From contig CAWIQF010000020.1 in the NCBI GenBank assembly GCA_963838205.1, forward strand, positions 124,001-188,000: a DNA stretch of 64,000 nt, given 5' to 3'. The notes under the pieces were generated by a model. The model was not told the DNA's origin, ran no database searches, and worked only from the letters and a program-made list of their open reading frames with translations. The stretch comes from CAIVVT01 sp963838205. GTDB lineage: Bacteria > Acidobacteriota > Terriglobia > Bryobacterales > Bryobacteraceae. Below, piece after piece: positions 1-8,772 of the stretch. The translations under genes and the position numbers were made by a program. Numbering within the stretch: position 1 is the stretch's first letter; every line of letters starts with the position of its first letter.

Positions 1-340
1 TCGGGCCCGCATGCGTCTCGATCAACCAGCGGATATGGATGACCTCGAAGGGAGGGGCGCAATAATCGGCAGCCCCGGCTTCCAGGGCGTCCAGCCATTC
101 ATTGGCGTCAGGCAAGCGGCTCACCACAATCACCGGCAGATGCGGGAACATCGCCTTCGCGACGTGGAATGCGGGGCCGGTAGTGCAGAAGACCAGATCC
201 CCCGAAACAGCGAGCGCAGCCGACGGCATGCGCTGAACTTCAAAGGATGCAGCAGTTAACGATGCTGCCAGTTCGGCTTCCAGTTTCTCTTCCAGGTGGA
301 AAAGGATGGCTCGGCGAGCCCGAGGAGTCATCGAGTCCAT
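1..340 (-). CDS. Pseudo-receiver (response-regulator-like) protein, 3' end outside window
   Basis: Reading the minus strand from an ATG at 340 (GGAGA about 9 nt upstream) gives an open frame of 113 codons that runs off the window start. The core has the look of a CheY-type receiver: a strand ending GDLVFCTT, then PVIVVSR, then ALEAGAADYCAPPFE, which matches the alpha4-beta5 end of receiver domains (ALEAGADDYLTKPF). The usual phospho-acceptor Asp is replaced (CTT after the hydrophobic strand) and the conserved Lys before PF is Pro. I infer a phosphorylation-independent pseudo-receiver. What follows the receiver (DNA-binding or other output domain) lies outside the window. It is divergent from ispG. 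Confidence 0.6.
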   Translation of the reverse strand, partial: MDSMTPRARRAILFHLEEKLEAELAASLTAASFEVQRMPSAALAVSGDLVFCTTGPAFHVAKAMFPHLPVIVVSRLPDANEWLDALEAGAADYCAPPFEVIHIRWLIETHAGP

Positions 341-556
341 AACTTGCATCTCCAGAATGGATTGGACTCAGACGTATAACGGCGCCTAGGGGCGTGGGCC
401 GTTCCATGGGACCGATGCGTGCTCCCCGGTCCTGTTGTTTCGACTATATGGCATTCTGTCCGAAAGGAATGCGAATTCACCTTCAATTTGCGGCTTCAAT
501 CCTGTAAATAAATGCGGAAGCGTCAAGTTGCTAAACTGGTAAGTTCCGGAGGTGGG

Positions 557-1795
557 ATGGCACAAATCCAACGGCGTAAGTCTGTTGTAACCGATATTGG
601 CGGTTTGCAGGTCGGCGGAACCAGCCCGATTATCGTTCAATCGATGACCAATACCGACACGGCGGATGTGACGGCTACGGTCAATCAGGTGCTGGCGCTC
701 GCCCAGGCGGGGTCCGAACTCGTCCGCGTGACGGTGAATACCGAGGAGGCGGCGCAGGCAGTCCGGCCGATCGTGGACACCCTGCGGATGTTCGGCTGCC
801 GCGTGCCAATCATCGGCGACTTCCACTACAACGGCCATATTCTTTTGAGAAAGTATCCGGAGTGCGCCAAAGCTCTCGCCAAATATCGCATTAATCCCGG
901 CAATGTCAGTATCGGCAGGAAGACCGACGACAATTTCAGGACCATGATCGAGGCGGCCATCGAGTACCGGAAACCGGTTCGCATCGGGGTCAACTGGGGG
1001 TCGCTCGATTCCGTATTGCTGACCCGGATGATGGACGAAAACGCGCGCAGTCCAGAGCCCCTGAGCGCGGAGGATGTGATGAAACGCGCGATCGTGGCCA
1101 GCGCGCTGGAGTCGGCGCGCCTGGCCGAGAGCTACGGTCTGGCGCACGACCGCATCATCCTCAGCGCCAAAGTTTCGAACGTCCAGGATCTGGTGGATGT
1201 GTACCGCATGCTGGCCGGGCAGTGCGATTATCCGCTGCACGTCGGGCTGACCGAAGCGGGCATGGGTTCTAAGGGGATTGTGACCACGACCGCGGGGCTG
1301 TCGATCCTGTTGCAGGAAGGCATCGGCGACACGATTCGCGCGTCGCTGACGCCGGCGCCCAACGGCGATCGCACGGAAGAAGTATTGGTCTGCCAGCAGA
1401 TTCTGCAGGCCCTGGCGATTCGCAGCTTCACTCCGCAGGTGGCGGCGTGCCCGGGCTGCGGCCGCACGACCTCGACGTTTTTCCAGGAACTGGCGGAGCA
1501 GATTCAGGCCTATCTGCGGCAGCAGATGCCCGTCTGGAAGGAGCATCACCCCGGGGTGGAGGAGCTGCGGGTAGCTGTGATGGGCTGCATCGTCAACGGT
1601 CCGGGCGAATCGAAACACGCCGATATCGGGATCTCGCTGCCCGGCACGGCCGAAGAGCCCAAGGCGCCTGTTTACATCGACGGCCGCCTGGTGAAGACCC
1701 TCCGTGGCGACACAATCGTCGAGGAATTCACCGCCATGCTCAACGACTACGTGGAGCGGAGATACCAGCGCAAGGAAACCGGCGTCATCGCTTAG
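557..1795 (+). CDS. ispG: 4-hydroxy-3-methylbut-2-enyl diphosphate synthase (IspG/GcpE)
   Basis: This is the cytosolic [4Fe-4S] enzyme of the MEP isoprenoid pathway, converting 2-C-methyl-D-erythritol 2,4-cyclodiphosphate to HMBPP. The 412-residue product has the family signatures throughout: VGGTSPIIVQSMTNTDT at the N-terminus, HYNGH, NPGNVSIG, VGLTEAG, the cluster-ligand region VAACPGCGRTTSTFFQ and MGCIVNGPGES near the C-terminus. Three Cys (in CPGC and GCIVNGPGE) are the expected iron-sulfur ligands. I chose the ATG at 557 because GGAGG lies 5 nt upstream and the next residues (MAQIQRRKS) fit the family; an in-frame start at 512 would add 15 residues without a clear ribosome binding site. 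Length is typical of the short two-domain bacterial form. Confidence 0.97.
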   Translation: MAQIQRRKSVVTDIGGLQVGGTSPIIVQSMTNTDTADVTATVNQVLALAQAGSELVRVTVNTEEAAQAVRPIVDTLRMFGCRVPIIGDFHYNGHILLRKYPECAKALAKYRINPGNVSIGRKTDDNFRTMIEAAIEYRKPVRIGVNWGSLDSVLLTRMMDENARSPEPLSAEDVMKRAIVASALESARLAESYGLAHDRIILSAKVSNVQDLVDVYRMLAGQCDYPLHVGLTEAGMGSKGIVTTTAGLSILLQEGIGDTIRASLTPAPNGDRTEEVLVCQQILQALAIRSFTPQVAACPGCGRTTSTFFQELAEQIQAYLRQQMPVWKEHHPGVEELRVAVMGCIVNGPGESKHADIGISLPGTAEEPKAPVYIDGRLVKTLRGDTIVEEFTAMLNDYVERRYQRKETGVIA

Positions 1796-1811
1796 GCCGT
1801 TCCGGTATAAT
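1782..1811 (+). promoter_or_regulatory. Candidate sigma70 promoter downstream of ispG
   Basis: A perfect TATAAT lies at 1806-1811, with a weak -35 (GCGTCA, 1782-1787) 18 bp upstream overlapping the end of ispG. Predicted transcription starts near 1818, about 186 nt before the yjbQ start codon, leaving an unusually long leader or a separate RNA. Confidence 0.45.
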
Positions 1812-1817
1812 CAAATT

Positions 1818-1985
1818 GAACGGCCCTTCCCGGCTCAGGCAGCAGGACTCGGAACACGAGTTTCCTCGCAAGGGCCTACAACAACAGGACTTAGCCCACC
1901 ATCTGACACGCCTGGTCCAAGCTCCGGCTTGCTTCCCGCGTAACTGTTTTGAAACTTGGGCTGCCTGTGAAGGATCAAATCATTT
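1818..1985 (+). ncRNA. Candidate structured RNA between ispG and yjbQ (6S-like or leader)
   Basis: The 208-nt gap between ispG and yjbQ begins with a TATAAT box and can fold over its whole length. CAGGCAGC at 1836-1843 is complementary to GCTGCCTG at 1960-1967, and CCTTC at 1825-1829 to GAAGG at 1969-1973, which together close the element. Alternatively GGCCCTT near 1822 pairs with AAGGGCC near 1869, with a small hairpin ACTCG/CGAGT inside. A long closing stem, a loose centre and a size of about 170-190 nt recall 6S RNA, but I see no diagnostic sequence, and a structured 5' leader of yjbQ is equally possible. No TPP-riboswitch core is visible. Confidence 0.3.
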
Positions 1986-2003
1986 GGAGGTTTACTTTAT
2001 CCA

Positions 2004-2507
2004 ATGAGCGCTCTTCCCATCGACTCCGCACGGTCTTCGTCTCCGTCGGCGAACCCAGCGGTGCACGCCGTGCCCGGGTTTCGCATTCAGAGCCGGATTG
2101 TGGACTTCATCACCGCCGAACGGACGCAGGTGATGAACATCACGGAGCGGATCGGCGAAATCGTGCGCCGCAGTGGAATCTCCGACGGACTGGTGCATCT
2201 GCAGTCGCTGCACACGACGACCGGGCTGGCGATCGGCGAGTGGCAGGACGCGCTGCTGGATGACTTCAAGGGATTTGTGGACTCCGTTGTGGCGCGCGAC
2301 GGCGATTACAAGCACAACGATCCGGCGTTTTCCGACTGCGAACGCCACAACGCCGACTCGCATCTCAAGGGCACCCTGTTCGGCCAGACACTGCTCGTGC
2401 AAGTACGCAACGCGGCCTTGCTGCTGGGCACGTGGCAGAGCCTCATCCTGGCGGAGTTCGACGGTCCGCGCAGCCGTTCGATCGCCGTCCAGATCAGCGG
2501 AATTTGA
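2004..2507 (+). CDS. YjbQ/UPF0047 family protein
   Basis: The 167-residue product is a member of the YjbQ (UPF0047) family, small cytosolic proteins reported to have secondary thiamine-phosphate synthase activity. Family hallmarks visible are SLHTTTGL with downstream E and D (the HTT metal-site region), a conserved C-terminal half with SHLKGTLFGQ, and the signature LLLGTWQSLILAEFDGPRSRS near the C-terminus. The family's usual second His cluster appears as ERHNADSHL. The N-terminus has a Ser/Ala-rich extension of about 25 residues. An AGGAGG-like site is not perfect; TTGGAGG lies about 14 nt before the ATG. The gene stands in the same direction as ispG and DUF2203. Confidence 0.85.
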   Translation: MSALPIDSARSSSPSANPAVHAVPGFRIQSRIVDFITAERTQVMNITERIGEIVRRSGISDGLVHLQSLHTTTGLAIGEWQDALLDDFKGFVDSVVARDGDYKHNDPAFSDCERHNADSHLKGTLFGQTLLVQVRNAALLLGTWQSLILAEFDGPRSRSIAVQISGI

Positions 2508-2545
2508 GAGAATTCGTCCACCCTCGCCGCGCAACGATCATCCCC

Positions 2546-2986
2546 ATGGCCCGGTACTTCACTTGGGAGCAGGCTTCACGGCTGCTGCCCGAGGTGGGGC
2601 GGCTGCTCGAAGCCGCGGTGCAGGCGCGCGCGCAGTATGGGGAGGTTGAAACGGCGCTCTCCGAATTGAAGAAGCGCATTGAGACGATGGGCGGAGTGAG
2701 CGTGGACCGCAATAGCGTTCGCGAGCTGCAGGAGTCCCGCGCGGCCGCAGTTCGCAGCCTGGAGAACTCGCTGCAAGCCATCACCGAGCTGGGCGTTCAG
2801 GTGAAAGACCTGGACACCGGGCTGGTGGATTTTCCCACGCTGTACCGCGGCGGCGAAGCCTTGCTGTGCTGGCGCCTGGGCGAGGCCGGGATCGGATACT
2901 GGCACGGCGTCGAGGACGGTTTTCGAGGCCGCAAGCGGATCGATGCCGAGTTTCTGGATCGACATCGCGGCAGCGGCGACCACTAA
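2546..2986 (+). CDS. DUF2203 family protein
   Basis: The 146-residue product begins MARYFTWEQASRLLPEVGRLL and has the DUF2203 layout: the FTxxEAxxLLP-type N-terminus, a long helical middle with coiled-coil character (about residues 25-85), then LGVQVKDLDTGLVDFPTLYRGGEALLCWRLGE near the C-terminus, where GLVDFP and WRLGE are the family signature. The function of DUF2203 is not known. The start at 2546 is the first Met that gives the family N-terminus; the frame is open further upstream but overlaps yjbQ. It lies 38 nt after yjbQ on the same strand and may be cotranscribed with it. Confidence 0.85.
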   Translation: MARYFTWEQASRLLPEVGRLLEAAVQARAQYGEVETALSELKKRIETMGGVSVDRNSVRELQESRAAAVRSLENSLQAITELGVQVKDLDTGLVDFPTLYRGGEALLCWRLGEAGIGYWHGVEDGFRGRKRIDAEFLDRHRGSGDH

Positions 2987-3072
2987 TCGCGGCGCATCCC
3001 TTTTGACACCTGTTTCTCCGCGACTCTAGACTGGTTAGGGGCGACTCGAGATCGAATCCCCCGCTTTTTGAA

Positions 3073-3660
3073 ATGCTGTTGGCCAAAGAGTTCGTGGAGT
3101 ACCTCGGGCGGCAGGTGGCCGTCAGGCTCGCCTCCAACATGATCGAGATTTCCAATCGCACCGCCGTGGGCGAGATGCTCGTGAGCATCGTCATGGACGA
3201 GATGATGGTCGAGGATAAGCTGAACGACGAGGTGCGGACGATCCTCGAGGAGTACAGCGTCTACATGGCGAACAACGCCATCAGCTACTCCGAGATGTTC
3301 CGGCGCATCAAGAACCAACTCGTGCAGCAGCGCAAGATCGTCCGGGCCGCGGGACGCGACACCGGCGACCCGATGCGGTTGAGCCGCGACAAGGTCAACG
3401 AGATTTCGCACCGACTGCTCACCGCCCTGAAGAAATCGCGCGAGTGCCGCATCCGCCGCAATGAGAACGATCTGCGGTTGGAGATCGTCCGCATCATTTC
3501 GGACATCCTGCAGAACGAGGACAAAGCCGACAAGGCGGCGCGCGCCAAGATCCGCACGCTGAAGCGCGAGGTGCTGGACGGCACCGAGGAGTGGGATCTG
3601 CTCCACAAGCGCTTCTACGCCGACGAACTGCGGAACTACGGCATCGATCTGGCGCATTAG
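3073..3660 (+). CDS. Tandem DUF507 protein
   Basis: The 195-residue product consists of two copies of a DUF507-like helical module: residues 1 to about 92, and a second starting at MRLSRDKVNEIS near residue 101. Both have the pattern of a short lead-in, a long amphipathic helix, an I/L-rich stretch with paired acidic residues (EDKLNDEV; NEDKADKAAR), and a terminal helix. DUF507 proteins are short, uncharacterised cytosolic proteins found in Acidobacteriota, deltaproteobacteria and relatives; a fused tandem is their two-domain version. No signal peptide or membrane segment is visible. The gene follows DUF2203 on the same strand after 86 nt. Confidence 0.75.
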   Translation: MLLAKEFVEYLGRQVAVRLASNMIEISNRTAVGEMLVSIVMDEMMVEDKLNDEVRTILEEYSVYMANNAISYSEMFRRIKNQLVQQRKIVRAAGRDTGDPMRLSRDKVNEISHRLLTALKKSRECRIRRNENDLRLEIVRIISDILQNEDKADKAARAKIRTLKREVLDGTEEWDLLHKRFYADELRNYGIDLAH

Positions 3661-3756
3661 GAATCACCGCTTCGCCAATCGGGTTGAAACACGCGCGGCC
3701 CCACGGAAGGCTGCAGCGTGTGCGGTGAAGGGCCGGTTGCGCATAGAATACGTCTC

Positions 3757-4707
3757 GTGTCCTCCCCCATCGCGACTCTCTCCGTCACCGGCAGTCTGAA
3801 CATGGATTTCGTCGTGCAGGTGGAACGCCTGCCCGCGCCGGGAGAGACAGTTCTGGGCCACGGTTTTCGGATGATTCCCGGAGGGAAGGGCGCCAACCAG
3901 GCCTGCGCCGCGGGCAAACTCGCGCGCGATATCCGCGTCCGCATGGTCGGGCGCGTGGGCTACGACCCGTTCGCCGATCATCTGAAAGCCAGCCTGGCCG
4001 CGGCCGGCGTCGATGTCGACTCGGTGCACGCCACACATTCCCAGCCCACCGGCATCGCCGAGATCTGGGTCGAGCGCGCGGGCCAGAACTCGATCGTCGT
4101 GGCCGGCGGCGCCAACGGCGAATTATCCCCCGCCGACATCGAATCCGTGCGCAATGTCTACCTCTCGTCCAGCGTTTCGCTGTTTCAGCTTGAGACGCCG
4201 TTGAACACGGTGGAGGCCGCGCTGCGGGTGGCGCGGGAAGCCGGCGCCATGACCGTGCTCGATCCGGCGCCGGCGCGGCCGCTGCCCGCGGCGCTGCTGG
4301 CGCTGGTGGACGTGCTCACGCCGAACGAAAGCGAAGCCTGCATCCTGTTGGGGCGCGGGCCGTCGCGCGTCGGCTTGGAGGAAGCGCGTGAAATGGCCGC
4401 CGAGTTACGCAAACTCGGGCCGCGCGCGGTGGTCGTCAAGCTCGGCGACCAGGGCTGCCTGTACACCGACGAATCCACACAACTGGTTTCGCCCGGGTTC
4501 AAAGTGGAGGCCGTGGACGCGACCGCCGCGGGCGACACTTTCAACGCCGCGCTGGGCGTCGCGTTGTGCGAGAAGATGGCCTTGGAAGCGGCCCTGCGGT
4601 TCGCCAATGCCGCCGCCGCGATCTCCGTAACACGGCTGGGAGCGCAATCGTCGGCGCCTTCGCGCGACGAGGTCGAAGCGTTTCTCAGCGAGCGGCAGAA
4701 CCTGTGA
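3757..4707 (+). CDS. PfkB-family sugar kinase (ribokinase-like)
   Basis: Predicted ATP-dependent cytosolic kinase that phosphorylates a sugar, most like ribokinase. Visible motifs are the N-terminal VTGSLNMDFV strand, the substrate loop GGKGANQAC, LDPAPARPLP, TPNESEA, KLGDQGC, and the C-terminal ATP/anion-hole region DATAAGDTF, which carries the catalytic Asp of the GAGD box (here AAGD). The GTG at 3757 places eight residues before the first beta strand, as in family members, with an AT-rich GCATAGAATA just upstream; a GTG at 3718 with GGAAGG 7 nt upstream is the alternative and would add 13 residues. The last 23 nt overlap the convergent membrane protein gene. Confidence 0.88.
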   Translation: MSSPIATLSVTGSLNMDFVVQVERLPAPGETVLGHGFRMIPGGKGANQACAAGKLARDIRVRMVGRVGYDPFADHLKASLAAAGVDVDSVHATHSQPTGIAEIWVERAGQNSIVVAGGANGELSPADIESVRNVYLSSSVSLFQLETPLNTVEAALRVAREAGAMTVLDPAPARPLPAALLALVDVLTPNESEACILLGRGPSRVGLEEAREMAAELRKLGPRAVVVKLGDQGCLYTDESTQLVSPGFKVEAVDATAAGDTFNAALGVALCEKMALEAALRFANAAAAISVTRLGAQSSAPSRDEVEAFLSERQNL

Positions 4708-6358
4708 CCTCGAAGACCCGCCAATCCGAGTTCTCGTAAACAGGCCGAAGGCCCGGCAGGGTACCAGCCGGCGCCAGGACGATGAAATCGATGCCCGCCG
4801 AGGCGTACTCCGCGGGCGTGCGCAACGCCGGCGGCGATTGGGTCGCCCAGTCCCAGCGCCGCAGCCATTCCCGCGCGAACGCCCAGTTCTGGTTCACCTG
4901 CCCGCCGCCCTTCCAGTCCACGAACAGCGCGCGCTGGGCCTCGACGCGGAAGATGCCAGGCGTCACCCGATGGCCCGCGGCGGCGAAGAAGAACTGCGCG
5001 TCGGGCGGCGTCGCGGTGCGCGCCCAGGCGGCGAGCGATGCGAGTTGCGGCGTATGCAATTGCGGGTAGTTCGCGAGTTGACCGAATCCAGGAATCAGGA
5101 ACGCCGCGGCCACCGGCACGACCAGCGCCAGCGCGCATTTCTGCCAGCGCGCAGGCTCAACCGAGCGCAGCGCGGCCGCCAGCGCCGCGGCCAGCGCGAG
5201 ACCGGCCACCAGCACCAGCCGCTTGAGCACGACGGGATCTTGCGCGGCCTGCGTGAAGAGTTCGAGCACCAGCCGGTTGGCGGGGATGGCGATCACCGCT
5301 AACAGCCACGCGAAGCTCTCCAGGCGGGCTCCGCGTTGGGCCGCCGACCACGCCGCTGCGGCGCCCAGCACGACCGCGAAGAGCGTGACCAGAATCACGC
5401 CGCGCGCGGGCTGAAACTGCGACATCATGCTCCAACCGAGGACGTTCAACGTCAGCCACGAGAGAGGAATCGACACCAGACCATACAGCGTCAGGCTGGC
5501 GCTCAGCACGGCTAATTCCCGCGTGAGCCGCTGGCGCAGCCTGAACCACGCGCCGGCCGCGAATAGCGCCAGCAGCACGTACTGCCGCAGCCATTCGGGC
5601 TTCCACAGATCCACCCAGTTGTAGGCGCCGCGGTAGCGCATCACAGCGATCAGATCGGCCGGGATGCGGGTGAACAGCGGCTGCAACTCGCGCTCGCCAG
5701 CCTGCAACGCGGCGAAAAGCAGCAGTAGAAACGATGCGCCGAAGAAAGCCACCGGCACCGCGCGCACGGCTTTCAATCGCTGAAACACGAGCGCGTAGAC
5801 CAGCACCGCCAGCCAGTACGGCGCGCTGGTCGGCGCATGATACAGCAGCGCGAGCGCTGCCAGCACCGCCGAGACGGTCCAGCGGCCGAACGCGCCGTAG
5901 CCCAGTGCGGCCACAATCAGCAGGAAGGCGAAGGCGCGCGGCACCGGCTCATATTCGAGGCTCAGAATCTCGGGTCCGCCGATGGTCGCTCCCAGGCCGA
6001 ACAGGAAGGCCACGAAAATGGCGCCCAGCCGGTTCAGGCCCGCGGCCGCCGCGAGCAGGAACACGCCCGCCAGTCCGAGGAATCGAAACAGCAGCAATTG
6101 CGCGTCCAGAATGGCGTAATAGCCGAGCCCGGTCGAGGCGTGCAGCGCGCGTGCGATCTCGTCGTAGACGGTCCACTGTACATGCGGATGGGTAGCGACA
6201 ATGTCATGCGCGAGGACCGCCGGATTGTCGAGATGCTGCAGGATCGCCACATAGGTTTGGCTATCCTGCTGCAACCAGGTGTGGCCGGGGAATTGGAGAT
6301 ACGTCAGGAGCGTGAATGCGCCAAGCGCGAGCGCCGTTGCGGTGTGCGGTCGGGTCAC
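4685..6358 (-). CDS. Polytopic membrane protein of GT-C/DUF6798-like type
   Basis: The 557-residue product is an integral membrane protein with about 10-12 hydrophobic segments, spread from the first residues to about residue 430, followed by a soluble C-terminal domain of about 120 residues. An early loop with LQQDSQTY, followed by many helices, resembles GT-C-type glycosyltransferases and the related DUF6798 proteins, but I cannot identify a catalytic motif with certainty. The start is GTG at 6358, which overlaps the TGA of the upstream TPR gene (GTGA), so the two are probably translated together. The end overlaps pfkB convergently by 23 nt. Confidence 0.7.
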   Translation of the reverse strand: MTRPHTATALALGAFTLLTYLQFPGHTWLQQDSQTYVAILQHLDNPAVLAHDIVATHPHVQWTVYDEIARALHASTGLGYYAILDAQLLLFRFLGLAGVFLLAAAAGLNRLGAIFVAFLFGLGATIGGPEILSLEYEPVPRAFAFLLIVAALGYGAFGRWTVSAVLAALALLYHAPTSAPYWLAVLVYALVFQRLKAVRAVPVAFFGASFLLLLFAALQAGERELQPLFTRIPADLIAVMRYRGAYNWVDLWKPEWLRQYVLLALFAAGAWFRLRQRLTRELAVLSASLTLYGLVSIPLSWLTLNVLGWSMMSQFQPARGVILVTLFAVVLGAAAAWSAAQRGARLESFAWLLAVIAIPANRLVLELFTQAAQDPVVLKRLVLVAGLALAAALAAALRSVEPARWQKCALALVVPVAAAFLIPGFGQLANYPQLHTPQLASLAAWARTATPPDAQFFFAAAGHRVTPGIFRVEAQRALFVDWKGGGQVNQNWAFAREWLRRWDWATQSPPALRTPAEYASAGIDFIVLAPAGTLPGLRPVYENSDWRVFEVTGSAAR

Positions 6359-7077
6359 TTTTGCGGAGTCTTCTCGAGTTGCTGTTTAGCCCACACGCGC
6401 CCCGGGCTCAGGGCCAGCGCTTTTTCGATTGACTTTCGCGCCTCCGGGTCGCGGTTGAGCTTGCGCAGCACAATGCCCTGCCACAGCCAGGCGTCCGCAT
6501 TCTTGCCGTCCAGCTCGATCGCCTTTTTGATGTCGTTGAGCGCGAGCGCCGGGCCTCCGCCGAACTGCGCGGGCAGATAGTAGTTGCCAACCCCCTTGCT
6601 CAGCCAGGCGATGGACGATTTCGGTTGCTCCTGAATGGCCTTGTTCACTTCGTCCAGGGCGCAATGGCCGTAGCGCATCGCGAGGAACACGTTGCCCGGG
6701 ATGGTCTGCGCGCACAGCGTGCCGAGCAGGCGGTGGTACTCGCCCCAATACGGGTTGATATCAACGGCGCGCTTGGCGTAGTCCATCCCCGACTCCGCGA
6801 TCGCGCTCGATCCCTTCTTGTCTTTCTGTTCCATCAGCACTTCCGCGTGCAGGCTGGTGGCGAGAGCGGCCAGATACTGCAGATTCGCGTCCTTGGGACT
6901 CTTGTCCGCCCGGGCTCGCGCACCCGCGGCGACGAGTTCCAGCGTCTTGCCATCCTGCGTATCGCGGACCCTTCTCCAACCATCGGGGGTCTGATCGTCG
7001 GCTATCGCCGGCTGGGCCGCAAACGCCGATAGGCCGAGCAGGGCCAGGAACAGACCGGAAACACGCATGGACCTCAT
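6355..7077 (-). CDS. Secreted TPR protein
   Basis: The 240-residue product starts with a signal peptide (hydrophobic LFLALLGLSAFAAQPAIA, likely cleaved near AIA-DD). The rest is helical repeats of TPR type, clearest in NPYWGEYHRLLGTLCAQ, AWLSKGVGNYYLPAQ, ALNDIKKAIELDGKNADAWLWQGIVLRKL and DPEARKSIEKALALSP. It is likely a periplasmic protein-protein interaction module. Starts at 7083, 7077 or 7068 are all possible; TACAAT at 7084-7089 just upstream looks like a -10 box and would favour 7077 or 7068. The stop codon overlaps the start of the membrane protein gene, so the two products may work together. Confidence 0.75.
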   Translation of the reverse strand: MRSMRVSGLFLALLGLSAFAAQPAIADDQTPDGWRRVRDTQDGKTLELVAAGARARADKSPKDANLQYLAALATSLHAEVLMEQKDKKGSSAIAESGMDYAKRAVDINPYWGEYHRLLGTLCAQTIPGNVFLAMRYGHCALDEVNKAIQEQPKSSIAWLSKGVGNYYLPAQFGGGPALALNDIKKAIELDGKNADAWLWQGIVLRKLNRDPEARKSIEKALALSPGRVWAKQQLEKTPQK

Positions 7078-7148
7078 AATCATATTGTAGAGACGTTCCG
7101 GCCGCGGACCCGGGTTGCCCTTTTCGCGCCCGCGCCAACGCTCCGGTT

Positions 7149-8354
7149 TCAGAGCGCCGCCAATTTCCGGTGCACGAGCAGCAGGTAAAGCGCCAACGCG
7201 CCTAGAATCAGGCCATGCGCGCCGACGACCGTGGGAGCGCCGAACGTGGGTATCAGCGCTCCGGCCACCAGACTGCCGAGCGGCATGCCGCCGCGGAAGG
7301 CAATGTTGTAGATACTCATCACGCGGCCGCGCATGTTGTCGGCCGCGATCAACTGCACCAAAGAGCTGAGCATGGCGAAACAACTGACCAGCGCCATGCC
7401 GCCAAAGAACAGGATGACGCAGGAGAGGACGATGGATTTGCTCCAGGCGAACCCGCACACGCAGACCGATAGCAGCAGCAGTCCCAGCAGCGCCATGCGC
7501 CCGAGTTTCGTCTTGCGCCCGAGTGCGGCGACGACCACCGCGCCGGCAATGGCGCCCAGCGCCTGCACCGAGAGAAAGAGCGTATAGGTTTTCACGGTGC
7601 CGTGAAATATGTCGCGGACGAAGACCGGCAGGAACGTGAGCAATGGGATGCCGAGGTAGGTGCAAGCGAACGACACGGCGAACAGCAGGACCATATCCGG
7701 GCGCGCGCGGATGAAGCGGATGCCTTGCCGCATGCTCTCGAAGACCGAGTCGGTGGTTTTCGGAAAATCGTAGCGCACGGAGATGAGCAGCAGCGAAACG
7801 ATGACCGCCACGAAGCTGACGCCGTTCAACCCGAAACACCAGGCCGCGCCGAGCCCGCTCAGCGCCGCGCCGCCGAGCAATGGGCCGATCAGGCGGGCGA
7901 GGTTGAACTGAATCGAGTTCATGGCGATGGCCTGCGACAACTGCTCGCGCGGCACCAGGGCCGGAATCAGGGATTGGTACGCGGGGGCGCCGAAGGCCTG
8001 CGCGATGCCGGTCACAAACGACAGCGCCAGGATGTGCCAGACGTGCACGCGGTGCGTCGCGAACAAAGCGCACAGCACGAGGGCGGTACTCATCTGCACG
8101 AACTGCGAGGCGATCAGCAGGCGGCGGCGGTCGATGCGGTCGGCCGCCACGCCCGCAAAAAGAGCCAGCGAAAAGATCGGCAAATCGCCCAGAAACGAGT
8201 CCAGACCCACCCAGAACGGCGAGCCGCCGAGCACCAGCACGAGCCAGCTTTGCGCCAGTTTCTGCATCCACGTGCCGATGCTGGACGTGCAGGCGCCCGA
8301 CCACATCAGGCGGAAGTCGCGCGATCGGAAGGGCTCGAAGGCTTTGCTGAACAC
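7149..8354 (-). CDS. MFS transporter (EntS/DHA3-like)
   Basis: The 401-residue product is a 12-helix major facilitator. It begins FEPFRSRDFRLMWSGACTSSIGTWMQ, the N-terminal signature of the DHA3/EntS-like group of exporters, and has the loop 2-3 motif GVAADRIDRRRLL (a form of G-x-x-x-D-R-x-x-R-R). Members export siderophores, macrolides or other small molecules; the substrate cannot be read here. The start is GTG at 8354. It is the upstream member of a minus-strand group with the TPR and membrane protein genes, separated from the former by about 70 nt. Confidence 0.88.
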   Translation of the reverse strand: MFSKAFEPFRSRDFRLMWSGACTSSIGTWMQKLAQSWLVLVLGGSPFWVGLDSFLGDLPIFSLALFAGVAADRIDRRRLLIASQFVQMSTALVLCALFATHRVHVWHILALSFVTGIAQAFGAPAYQSLIPALVPREQLSQAIAMNSIQFNLARLIGPLLGGAALSGLGAAWCFGLNGVSFVAVIVSLLLISVRYDFPKTTDSVFESMRQGIRFIRARPDMVLLFAVSFACTYLGIPLLTFLPVFVRDIFHGTVKTYTLFLSVQALGAIAGAVVVAALGRKTKLGRMALLGLLLLSVCVCGFAWSKSIVLSCVILFFGGMALVSCFAMLSSLVQLIAADNMRGRVMSIYNIAFRGGMPLGSLVAGALIPTFGAPTVVGAHGLILGALALYLLLVHRKLAAL

Positions 8355-8376
8355 GTTTGGTTTCCCGCCCGGCGGT

Positions 8377-8529
8377 CTAAGGCAACGGTTGCGCCCCGTG
8401 GATCGAATGCAGCCGATTGCCGTCGTGTTTAAGGCTGAGAACGAAACCAGGCTGCTCTACGTTCCATTCGGCCGGATGGCCGGGATTGGTCGTGGCAATC
8501 GAAGTGTAATCGAGGCCCTTGGACAGCAT
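8377..8529 (-). CDS. Possible 50-residue small ORF
   Basis: A short minus-strand frame starts ATG at 8529 and ends TAG at 8377, encoding MLSKGLDYTSIATTNPGHP... ending HSIHGAQPLP. The frame is open for about 20 more codons upstream of the ATG. Its composition is protein-like, but I recognise no family and see no clear ribosome binding site. The remaining 8355-8772 region holds nothing else that I can support. Confidence 0.25.
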   Translation of the reverse strand: MLSKGLDYTSIATTNPGHPAEWNVEQPGFVLSLKHDGNRLHSIHGAQPLP

Positions 8530-8772
8530 CAGTTCGAGGATAGCAGCAGGGGTTCGCCCAGAGCGGCGCGACGATCGGGGCGCTTCTTACGCGAACCGCC
8601 GGTTTGCCCAGCCCGATCGGATTCCAATAAACTACTCTCTTAGTCTTAATTGCCGCGATGATAGCCTGACAATGGGTACGGCGAGTGTGTCGCGGCCCGG
8701 CTAGCGCGGCGCAGAAGCGTCCGTCGCGGATGAGTCTGACGCGCCGGTTGCTGCGCCATAAATGAGAGAAGC

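Noticed and set aside
386..1618. Long antisense open frame over ispG
   Set aside because: It has the Arg/Ala/His-rich composition of an antisense shadow in a GC-rich gene and no family features; ispG on the plus strand is unambiguous.
1818..1985. TPP riboswitch upstream of yjbQ
   Set aside because: The conserved CTGAGA and ACCTGATCTGG-like core of TPP riboswitches is not found in this leader.
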